Assembly (NCBI GenBank): GCA_016712985.1
Contig: JADJQA010000076.1
Span: 1-55,567, forward strand
Reading direction: 5' to 3'
Source of the DNA: Sulfuritalea sp.
Lineage (GTDB): Bacteria > Pseudomonadota > Gammaproteobacteria > Burkholderiales > Rhodocyclaceae
Length of the DNA stretch: 55,567 nucleotides
The notes below the pieces were generated by a model. It was not told the origin of the DNA, searched no databases, and saw only the letters and a program-made list of their open reading frames with translations. This document shows, piece by piece, positions 17,251-26,700 of this stretch. Every line of letters begins with the position of its first letter. The stretch's first letter is position 1. Made by a program: the position numbers and the translations under genes.

Positions 17251-18516
17251 CTATCGCTCCAGAGCAGCAAAGGCACTTGCCGACAGTTCGATATCGGCGG
17301 CAGCGATCTTTGCTCTTCGGGCAACTGACTGCCATGTCGCGACCACTGCGACTATCTCGTCAACAATTGCGCTAGCCTGACCTTGTGTCAGACGATAAAA
17401 GGCAGCAGTTGCCAAAACCGTTTCCAGTGAGGGGCGGTTGTCGACATCGTCAATATTGAGAACATGCGTCGCCTTGTCGATGCTTGGATTGACATCGAAC
17501 GCCGGAGCAAGACGCCAGCCGCGTTTCCCCAGAATGAATCCATGATTCCGCAAGTGGTCATCACGGTTACCGGCAGCGATGTTGAATACCACGCGTCGAA
17601 ACATCTGCTCGAGATCCTCCTGGATGCGATCTGGATCGCCGCGCCGGGCGAGAAACTCCGCCAGTTCCAGGTAACTGGTTCCTTCGCTGACATCCTTCCC
17701 CAAAAAACGTCATGGCTGATGCGTAAAAACGTCGCCTGCCCGGTTCTTCCCCTACGGCAGTTGTGCGGTCAAAACGCTGAACACAAAAGCTATGGTGCCC
17801 ACCCTGCCCGAATCGTTCAAGCTTCGCCGGCGGCATATCGATTCCGGCCTGCCTTGCCAGCCACCACGTGACGCCCTCCCAAGCCCCGATATCACGGTCG
17901 TCATCGGCGGAAGGAAACTTGGCAATCCACAAATTCCCGCTTTTGTCACGAAAGTTGGCTTTGGGTCGCGCAACAACCACCCGAGTGAGGCGCCGGGAGC
18001 CACCAGTACAGCGAGCCAGCGCTTCAACTGATCCAGGTTATCGATATTCTTGCGCGTCAATTCTTTCGCGATTGCCGCCAGTTCCGCCAGACTCGTTACC
18101 GGAGGTGCTGCCAGTGCTTCATTGGCAAGGAAGGTTTCGCTGTCCGAGAAGCGAAAGCGCAGTGCTCCCTGCCGGGTGATGTCCTGTACCCCAAGCAAGA
18201 AATCCCACGAATAGAGCGTTCGGGCGACTCGCTTCTCGTCCTTGGCCTGGAGTGTTTCCCGACGCCGCAGTAGCGTTTGTCCCCAACGATCCGGAGACGA
18301 ATCAAGAAAGACACCAAAGTTTCCCGCCTCGGCCTTGGGAAAGAACGGCCCGGCGTCGAGCGTCAGTTGCGGATCGATGGCAAAAACAATGTCCTGCTGT
18401 GTCAGCCAGGTTTTGTCGTAATGGAAGCGGACCTGGCCACGATCATGAGCCAACGTACCCAGTCGCTGCATCGGGCACAGGTCGCAATCCAGCCAGACCT
18501 CCAATGACTCGCTCAT
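17251..18516 (-). pseudogene. hipA: HipA-family serine/threonine kinase toxin, two frameshifts
   Basis: HipA-type toxins phosphorylate target proteins (glutamyl-tRNA synthetase in E. coli). The N-terminal subdomain reads from MSESLEVWLDCDLCPMQRLG through FFPKAEAGNFGVFLDSSPDR to about 17985. It then shifts to a frame giving ARPKANFRDKSGNLWIAKFP and WLARQAGIDMPPAKLERFG, and near 17705 shifts again, beside a T6-G4 run, to DVSEGTSYLELAEFLARRG. The catalytic loop AAGNRDDHLRNHGF and the metal-binding APAFDVNPSID are present in the last frame. About 420 residues in total, a normal length. It overlaps the HipB gene by four bases. Homopolymer positions suggest consensus errors, but true inactivation is possible. 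Confidence 0.88.
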
Positions 18517-18821
18517 TTCCGTCCCTTTCTCGGGGCCGGCAAGGCCAAGTCTTGAAGACGACGTCCCAGAACATCGTCCCTCGCCACAATAGAGAGATCG
18601 CCCTCCAGTCCGTAGATCGCAAGGATGCGCAAATAGGTCCCGAGGGTGACGGAAGGGTCGCCTCGTTCGGCTTTGGCCAGTGTCGGTCGGGAAATATTGG
18701 CACGCTCGGCAACGACTACCGCCGTTAGACGGCGACGCAGGCGTGCAAGGCGCAAGCGTTCCCCCAAATCGGCGAGCAAACTGGCTTCTGAAGGGAATGC
18801 GAGAGGGGCTTTACTGGGCAT
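18513..18821 (-). CDS. hipB: HipB-like XRE antitoxin
   Basis: 102-residue XRE-family repressor paired with the HipA toxin. The helix-turn-helix lies at about 15-70 (LADLGERLRLARLRRRLTAV, then AERANISRPTLAKAERGDPS, VTLGTYLRILAIYG). The basic tail ends LPAPRKGRK. Its stop overlaps the toxin's ATG by four bases, the normal hipBA order with antitoxin first. It should repress its own promoter, in the 94 bases between 18821 and the candidate operator at 18915. The frame is intact. Confidence 0.88.
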   Translation of the reverse strand: MPSKAPLAFPSEASLLADLGERLRLARLRRRLTAVVVAERANISRPTLAKAERGDPSVTLGTYLRILAIYGLEGDLSIVARDDVLGRRLQDLALPAPRKGRK

Positions 18822-18914
18822 AGTGTAGTCATTATGGACATCACGTCAGTTTTTTGTCAATAATGGTTATCACTAGTCCGTACCGACAGGTGCCTCGCCG
18901 CACTCGCCGCGCTA

Positions 18915-18932
18915 TGCGCGCCAGCGTACAGA
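18915..18932 (+). promoter_or_regulatory. Interrupted palindrome, candidate operator upstream of the SlyB-like gene
   Basis: TGCGCGCCAGCGTACAGA differs at two positions from the consensus TGTKCGNYAGCGCACAGA. It lies 57 bases before the ATG at 18990, the same spacing as the BON site has from its gene. Confidence 0.4.
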
Positions 18933-18989
18933 AACTTCCGCCGCGATGACCCACTATCCATGCTCAAGCCATTCCACGGGAGCCATGTG

Positions 18990-19454
18990 ATGAGGGACAT
19001 AAACGAATTTGCATCGGTGTTGACCATCGGCTCACTGATCCTGTCGATGTGCGTGGTCACCAGCCAGCTCTCGCCGGCGCCGGACACCGCGTCACTCGTG
19101 GGAACTGCCTTTGCCGAGACATCGGCGCCGGCTGCCGCCGTATCCATCGACGCACCGGTGGTTCCCGTGTCAAGGCAGGAGGAACCTCCTGTGGCGGCGA
19201 GTTGCGCGCAATGCGGCGTCGTGGCTTCGATGCGCGAGATCAGGCAAGCCGAAAACGCAAGCGATGCCCGAGGCAAGCCAGGTCTGGTAAGGGTGTCGCT
19301 CAAGGAAGCCGAGGTGGAAATGGCGCGACGCTACGAAGTCACGGTGCGCATGCGAGATGGATCGCGCCGCGTGTTCCTCCATGCACCCCCGGCCAACTGG
19401 CGCGCGGGCGAGCGCCTGATACTGATCGGCGGCGCGACCCATGCAAGCAATTGA
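18990..19454 (+). CDS. Exported SlyB-related protein lacking the glycine zipper
   Basis: About 154 residues. The ATG at 18990 (MRDINEFASVLTIGSLILSM) has CACGGGAG at a good distance, so it is preferred over one at 18960. A single N-terminal hydrophobic segment (TIGSLILSMCVVTSQ) could be an anchor or signal. The C-terminal half resembles the end regions of SlyB/Pcp outer-membrane lipoproteins: CAQCGVVASMREIRQAENAS, then YEVTVRMRDGSRRVFLHAPP and WRAGERLILIGG. The glycine-zipper segment that normally separates these motifs is missing. It lies before an OmpA-family gene, in a group of envelope genes that share a palindromic upstream motif. Function unknown. Confidence 0.65.
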   Translation: MRDINEFASVLTIGSLILSMCVVTSQLSPAPDTASLVGTAFAETSAPAAAVSIDAPVVPVSRQEEPPVAASCAQCGVVASMREIRQAENASDARGKPGLVRVSLKEAEVEMARRYEVTVRMRDGSRRVFLHAPPANWRAGERLILIGGATHASN

Positions 19455-19506
19455 TTCGCCACCGGCATCCGGCGCATCTGGAGCAGGCCGCGCTGATTGC
19501 GCCGTG

Positions 19507-19524
19507 TGTGCGACAGCGCACAGA
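19507..19524 (+). promoter_or_regulatory. Interrupted palindrome, candidate operator upstream of the OmpA-family gene
   Basis: TGTGCGACAGCGCACAGA matches the consensus of six sites in this window almost exactly. It lies 154 bases before the OmpA-family ATG, in otherwise gene-free sequence between 19455 and 19678. Confidence 0.5.
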
Positions 19525-19678
19525 GAAGACGCGAAATCAGGCGGATGATGGTCGGATCTCAAGTCCAGCGACTGAATACGGATCGCCTGGCAGGAACTGT
19601 CGGCAGCTCGCCGCTACCGCAGGCAGTCGGAACGAGGCAACCAAGGCGGAATTGCAGCAACTCTTATAGGGAGCAATC

Positions 19679-20362
19679 ATGACTCACTCATCAATCAGGA
19701 AACAACTGGCCCTGGCCGTATTGTGTACGTTGGGACTCGGCGCCATGTCCAACGCGGCGATCGCGCAAACCAACCCGACAAAGGAAGGATACCTCGTTGA
19801 CCAGCGTGGCGAGGTGGCCAAGAGCGGCTTCGGTCTATGCTGGCGCACCAGCGCCTGGACTCCTGCACGCGCGATCGCCGAATGCGATCCCGACCTGATG
19901 GCCAAACCCGTGGCTGCTCTTCCCGCCCCGACCCAAATGGCGGCTGTTGCACCACCGGCCGCTGCGAAGCCCGCGGCACATAAAGTGACGCTGGACGCGG
20001 ATACCCTGTTCGACTTCGACAAGGCCGTCCTGCGCCCTGCCGGCAAGGCAGCACTCGATGATTTCGTCGCCAAGTCCAGGGATATCAAGGCGGAAGCGAT
20101 CTCGGTTGTCGGGCATGCCGATCGCTTCGGTTCGGACGCCTACAACCAGCGCCTGTCCGAACGGCGCGCCGCCGCCGTGAAGACTTACCTGGTGGGCAAG
20201 GGTGTCGATACGAATCGCTTCACGGCCGAAGGCAGGGGCGAGACGCAACCAGTCACCAAGGCCGGCGAATGCCGCGGCGCCAAGAGTGCCAAGGTGATCG
20301 CCTGCCTGCAGCCAGACCGCCGGGTTGAAGTCGAGGTCGTCGGTTCCACGATCGCCAGGTAA
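19679..20362 (+). CDS. OmpA-family outer-membrane/periplasmic protein
   Basis: 227-residue exported protein. The signal peptide is MTHSSIRKQLALAVLCTLGL through SNAAIAQ (about 1-30). A short linker rich in Ala and Pro (75-100) precedes the peptidoglycan-binding OmpA C-terminal domain (about 105-225): TLFDFDKAVLRPAGKAALDD, then VVGHADRFGSDAYNQRLSER. This contains the conserved Asp and Arg that bind diaminopimelate. C-terminal QPDRRVEVEVVG is typical. It should link the outer membrane to the cell wall. AGGGAGCAATC precedes the ATG. A small lipoprotein gene follows after 78 bases and may be cotranscribed. Confidence 0.9.
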   Translation: MTHSSIRKQLALAVLCTLGLGAMSNAAIAQTNPTKEGYLVDQRGEVAKSGFGLCWRTSAWTPARAIAECDPDLMAKPVAALPAPTQMAAVAPPAAAKPAAHKVTLDADTLFDFDKAVLRPAGKAALDDFVAKSRDIKAEAISVVGHADRFGSDAYNQRLSERRAAAVKTYLVGKGVDTNRFTAEGRGETQPVTKAGECRGAKSAKVIACLQPDRRVEVEVVGSTIAR

Positions 20363-20440
20363 TCCTCCCGCCGAAACAGTGTTCGCGCGGCAAGGCTTGC
20401 CGCCGCAAGATGGACAAACTCCACACACGAAGGAATGACA

Positions 20441-20650
20441 ATGAACAAAATGATGAAACGTCGCGATAGCGTCGGTGCAGCCGTGATCCTCAGCGCGCTG
20501 CTGCTTGCGCTGACTGCCTGCCAGAAACAGGAAGGACCGGCGGAACGGGCCGGCAAGGAAGCCGACAAGGCAGTGGAGAAGGTCGGCCAGCAGATCGAAA
20601 AGGCCGGCGAAAAGATTCAGGACACGGCCAAGGGCGAGCAGAAGAAGTAG
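20441..20650 (+). CDS. Small lysine-rich lipoprotein
   Basis: 69-residue predicted lipoprotein. From the ATG at 20441 (MNKMMKRRDSVGAAVILSAL) a signal segment leads to the lipobox LTAC, then a highly charged helical domain of Ala, Lys and Glu (AERAGKEADKAVEKVGQQIE, then KAGEKIQDTAKGEQKK). The earlier ATG at 20435 is too close to the GAAGGAA ribosome site. The helical repeats resemble CsbD or entericidin-like stress lipoproteins, but I cannot name the family. The stop TAG is followed by three more in-frame TAGs (20648-20659). Confidence 0.7.
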   Translation: MNKMMKRRDSVGAAVILSALLLALTACQKQEGPAERAGKEADKAVEKVGQQIEKAGEKIQDTAKGEQKK

Positions 20651-20768
20651 TAGTAGTAGTCGCCGCGCATTGCGCCGCGGCGGCGCGACAGTACCCGGCG
20701 CCGACACAGGGCCGGGGCGCGGTCTCGCCGCGAGCGTAACGGCAGGTCTTGCCTGCCGAGCGGCAACC

Positions 20769-23700
20769 ATGCGGTGGATAACGTCCGTGGTGGCTGCCGC
20801 GGATGTCGAAATCCTTGTTTTCCGCAATGGGTGCACTGAATTGAACGACGGCACGAAGCTCACCGGATACTTGCGACAGTTGGCGACGCGACCTGACGGA
20901 AGCTGGCGGTCACGGCCTGCGCGCGAAGAAGAAGCGCCGCTGCGCGCGGAATTGTTCAGCGGCGACCAGATGGAGCAGCATCGCAAGGCGCTCGCGGCGA
21001 CACACACGCTGGCGCCGGGACGGGCGCCGGACCGGCTGCTGGCGCGCCTGGCGGACAACGAAAGCGTCCTGGTCGGCGTGTGCAGACGGCTGACCGAAGC
21101 CGTCGGCGCCAAACACCGGCTAACGCCGACCGGGGAGTGGCTGCTCGACAACTTCTATCTGATCGAGGAACAGATCCGCACGGCCAAGAGGCACCTGCCG
21201 AGGGGCTACAGCCGGGAATTGCCGCGCCTGGCGCAGGGGCCCTCGGCCGGACGTCCGCGCGTCTATGACATCGCGCTGGAGACGGTCGCGCATGGCGATG
21301 GCCGTGTCGATGCGGAAACCTTGAGCCGCTTCGTCGCGGCCTACCAGACCGTCACCCACCTCAAGCTCGGCGAATTGTGGGCGATCCCGATCATGCTGCG
21401 GCTGGCCGTCATCGAAAACCTCCGTCGCGTCGCGGCGCGGATCGCCGCCGGCCGGGTCGAGAGAAACCTGGCCGAATCCTGGGCGGACCGGATGGTCGAG
21501 ACCGCCGAAAAGGATCCGAAGAGCCTGATCCTGGTGATCGCGGACATGGCGCGCTCCAATCCGCCCATGGTGAGTGCCTTCGTGGCGGAACTTGCGCGCC
21601 GCCTGCAAGGGCGCGGGCCGGCACTGGCGCTGCCGTTGACGTGGATCGAACAGCGGCTCTCCGAATCCGGCCTGACGATCGAACAGTCGGTGCAAGCGGA
21701 GAACCAGCAGCAGGCCTCGGATCAGGTCTCCATCAGCAACAGCATCGGCAGTCTGCGGGTTCTCGGCGCGGTGGATTGGCGCGAATTCGTCGAGAACCTG
21801 AGCGTCGTCGAGCAGACGCTGCTTGAGGACCCCGACGGCGACTATGGCAGGATGGATTTCGCCACGCGCGATCGCTACCGCCATGCAACCGAGGAGATAG
21901 CCAAGCGGAGCCGCTGTTCCGAGGGCGAGGTGGCGCGCAAGGCGGTCGAGCTGGCGCTCGCCGCAGCGACCAGCGATGCCGACGCCGGCGCTCCGGATCG
22001 TGCGCGGCACGTCGGCTTCTACCTGGTCGACAAAGGCCTGGCGGAACTCGAGCTTGCCGCCGAAGTGCGCCTGTCCAGCGTCGACGCGGTGCGCAGGGCT
22101 GCCCGCCGCTTGCCCTTGCCGCTGTATCTCGGCAGCATCGCGCTGGTCACGGCGATCGTCGGCGGCAGCCTGTTGGCGCGGGCGCCCGTCGTCGCGCTGC
22201 CGGTTTGGCTCTTGCTGCCGCTGGTGATTGTCTTGCTGCTGGCCGTCAGCCGGCTGGCGGTGGCGCTGGTGAACTGGCTGGCCACGCTGCTGACGACACC
22301 GCATCCGCTGCCCAGAATGAATTTCTCGAAGGGAATCCCGCCAACGGCGCGCACGCTGGTGGTGGTTCCGACCATGCTGACGAGCGCTTCCGGCATCGAG
22401 AATCTGGTCGAAGCACTGGAAGTCAGATTCCTGGCGAATCGCGACGAGCGCCTGCACTTCGGCCTGTTGACGGACTTTTCCGACGCGCGCCAGGAATCGC
22501 TTGCCGCGGACGGGCCGCTGCTGCAACTGGTCCGGACCCGAATCGAGGAACTGAACGAAAAATACGTCAGCGTTGGCAGCGGTGACGACATCTTCTTCCT
22601 CTTCCATCGGCCGCGACGATGGAACCCGCAAGAGGGTGTGTGGATGGGGTACGAGCGCAAGCGCGGCAAGCTGGCGGCCTTGAACGCGCTGCTGCGCGGC
22701 GACCGGGAAGGCATCCCTGGCAACGATTTTTCGCTGGTCGCCGGTGACACCGCGATTCTGGCCGGCGTCAAGTACGTCATCACGCTGGACACGGATACGC
22801 AACTGCCGCGCGATGCGGCGCGGCAATTCGTCGGCGCCATGGCGCACCCGCTGAATCGCCCCTGCTACGACACGGCACTGCGACGTGTCACCGCCGGCTA
22901 CGGCATCCTGCAACCGCGCGTCGCGGTCAGCCTGCGTGGCGCGAACCGCTCACGCCATGCGCGACTGTACGGTGGCGAGGCGGGCATCGACCCCTACACC
23001 CGTGCCGTTTCGGATGTCTACCAGGATGTGTTCGGCGAAGGCTCGTTCATCGGCAAGGGGATCTACGACGTCGATGCGTTCGAGCAGGCCCTCGCTGGCC
23101 GCTTCCCGGAAAACAGCATCCTGAGTCACGACCTCGTCGAGGGATGCTACGCGCGGGCCGGGCTGTTGAGCGATGTGCATCTGTACGAAGACTATCCGGC
23201 CCGCTACAGCGCCGACGTGAGCCGCCGCTACCGCTGGATCCGCGGCGACTGGCAACTGGCAGGGTGGCTGCGACGGCGCGTCCCCGCGAACCGCGTCGCG
23301 AATCCCTCAGCGGGCGGCGCGGGGAAGATTTCTCACGGTGAAGCGAATCCGCTCTCGGCCCTGTCGCAATGGAAGCTGATCGACAACCTGCGGCGCAGTC
23401 TGGTGCCCGCGGCGCTGCTGCTGCTGTTGCTGCTCGGCTGGATGCTTCCGGCGTCGGCGTGGTTCTGGACCTGTTCGGTGATCGGCATCCTGCTGATTCC
23501 CTCCCTGTGCGCCGTGATCCTCGAACTCTTGCGCAAGCCCGAAGAGGTGCTGGCGCGGCAGCACCTCGGCGCCGTCGCAGATTCCGCTTCCCGCCAGTTC
23601 ATGCAGGCGGCGTTTGAGCTCGCCTGCCTCCCCTACGAAGCGCTCTTCAGTCTGGATGCCGTTCTGCGCACCACGTGGCGGCTGCTGATCACGCGCAAGC

Positions 23701-26700
23701 GACTGCTCGAATGGAATCCTTCGGGCGAGCTGGATCGCACAGCGTCGCGGCGTGATCGCGGCAAGCGCAGCGAACTCGGCGCCGCATTCCGGATCATGTG
23801 GGTCGCCCCCACGCTGGCGGTCGCGGCCGCGTTCCAGTTGGCGATGGCTTCGCCGTCGGCGCTCGCGGTGGCTGCGCCGATCCTGCTGCTGTGGCTGGCA
23901 TCGCCTGCCATCGCGTGGTGGATCAGCCGCCCGCTGGTACGCCGCGAGGCGGCGTTGACAGCCGATCAGACACTGTTCCTGGGGTCGCTGTCGCGCCGCA
24001 CCTGGGCTTTCTTCGACCACTTCGTCGGCCCGGAGGACCATTGGCTGCCGCCCGACAACTATCAGGAGTACCGCGTTGCCGCAATCGCCCATCGAACCTC
24101 GGCGACCAACATCGGCATGGCGCTGCTGGCGAATCTGTCCGCCCATGACTTCGGTTACCTCACGACCGGACAACTGCTGACGCGTACGGCAAACACCCTG
24201 CATACGATGGACGGGCTGGAGCGTCATCGCGGGCACTTCTTCAACTGGTACGACACGCAGACTCTCCAGCCGCTGGCACCGCGCTATGTCTCGACGGTGG
24301 ATAGCGGAAACCTCGCCGGGCACCTGCTGACCTTGCGCGCCGGTCTGCTCGAGCTGGTTGACGAAAGGATACTGGGCGTGCGCCTGTTCGAAGGCCTGGG
24401 CGACACGTTCAGGATTCTGGCGGACGAGGTGGAAACGGCAAACGCAGCGCTCGCCATGCCGCTGGCGGAGTTTGGCGAAAGGCTGGAGTCTGCCCGCACT
24501 ACCCGTCCGACCACGCTCGCGGCGGCGCGCCTGGCCCTCGCCGCGCTCTGCACAAACGCCGCCGAACTCGTCACGGAAGTCGCCGGCAGCCTCGACTCCA
24601 GGGGCGATGGCGTGCCCGACAGCGACGCCCGCGAGTGGGTCCGGGCGCTCGCAAGGCAATGCCGAGAGGCGCAGGACGATCTGGCCCTGCTCACCGCCAA
24701 CCTGCCGATCGACACCATTCCGACGCTGCGGGAACTGGCCGCGAAGGGCAGCGCCCGCGCCATGGAGAGGATCGCGACGATCGAACGCCTGGCATTGCAG
24801 TCCGGTGAATTCGCCAACATGGAATATGACTTCCTGTTCGACAAGACGCGGAATTTGCTGACCATCGGCTACAACGTCGATGAACGCCGGACGGACACCA
24901 GTTACTACGACCTGCTGGCATCCGAAGCACGCCTTTGCAGTTTCGTGGCCATTGCCCAGGGACAATTGCCGCAGGAGAGCTGGTTCGCGCTGGGTCGCCT
25001 GCTGACCAGCACGGGCGGCGAACCGGTGCTCCTGTCATGGAGCGGTTCGATGTTCGAGTACCTGATGCCGCTGCTGGTGATGCCGACCTACGACAACACG
25101 CTGCTCGACCAGACCTGCAAGGCGGCGGTGGCCAGGCAGATCGAATATGGGCGCCAGCGCGGAGTTCCCTGGGGCACGTCGGAATCCGGCTACAACACCG
25201 TCGATATGCATCTGAACTACCAGTATCGGGCTTTCGGCGTGCCGGGCCTCGGCCTCAAGCGGGGACTCGCGGCGGACCTGGTGATCGCCCCCTACGCCTC
25301 GGTGATGGCGCTGATGGTGGCGCCCGAGGCGGCCTGCCTGAACTTGCAGCGCCTCGCGGCCGCGGGGTTTCTCGGAAAGTTCGGCTTCTTCGAAGCCATC
25401 GACTACACCCCGGCACGCCAGCGGCGCGGGCAATCGAGCGCGGTCGTGCGGTCCTTCATGGCCCATCACCAGGGCATGAGCCTGCTGGCCCTGGCCTACC
25501 TGGTGCTCGATCGGCCGATGCAGCGGCGCTTCGAGTCGGACCGGCTGTTCCAGGCGGTCATGCTGCTGCTCCAGGAGCGCGTTCCCAAGGCCACGGCCCT
25601 GTATGCACATACGGCTGAAGTCGCCGCGGCGCGCAGCATGCCGATCGCCGCGGAAACGCCGATGCGCGTCTTCAGCAGCCCCAACACGCCGCTGCCTGGC
25701 GTGCAGTTGCTGTCGAATGGTCGCTACCAGGTGATGGTGACCAGCGCGGGTGGCGGCTACAGCCGCTGGAAGGACCTTGCCTTGACGCGCTGGCGCGAGG
25801 ACGGCACCCGCGACAACTGGGGCAGCTTCTGTTACATCCGCGAGGTGCCGAGCGGGATGTTCTGGTCCGCCGCCCATCAGCCGACGCTCAAGCGACCCGA
25901 CAACTACGAAGCGATATTCTCCGAGGGACGCGCCGAGTTTCGCCGACGCGATTCCCTCGGCGCCGGCAATGGCGACTTCGAAACCTATACCGAGATCGTC
26001 GTCTCCCCGGAAGACGACATCGAGGTGCGCCGGGTCCGCATCACGAATCGATCACGGCAACGTCGACAGATCGACGTCACGAGTTACGCCGAAGTGGTGA
26101 TCGCCATGGCGGAGGCCGACGCCAGTCATCCGGCTTTCAGCAACCTGTTTGTGCAGACCGAGATCATGCGCGAGCAGCGCGCCATCCTGTGCACGCGGCG
26201 ACCGCGCTCTGCCGCCGAGCGGGCGCCCTGGATGTTCCACGTAATGGCGGCGCACGGGGCGGACATCGGCGCGGTGTCCTACGAGACCGATCGCGCGCGC
26301 TTCATCGGCCGTGGCAGAAGCGCTGCCGCGCCCCTGGCGATGAGCCAGCCTGGGGCGCTGTCGGGCGCCGAGGGTTCGGTGCTGGATCCGATCGTCGCCA
26401 TCCGCTATGCATTGACGCTCGATGCGGAGCAGTCGGCCACGGTCGATATCGTCTCGGGCGTGTCCGAGACGCGCGAGATGGCCCTGTGCCTCATCATGAA
26501 ATACCAGGACCGGCATCTCGTGGACCGCGCCTTCGACCTGACCTGGATCCACAGCCAGGTGGTGCTGCGGCAACTCAATGCCAGCGAGGCCGATGCGCAG
26601 CTCTATGCGCGCCTCGCCAGCTCGGTGATCTACGCCAACGCGTGGCTGCGCGCCGACCCCGCGGTGCTGCTGAAGAATCGCCGCGGCAAATCAGGGCTGT

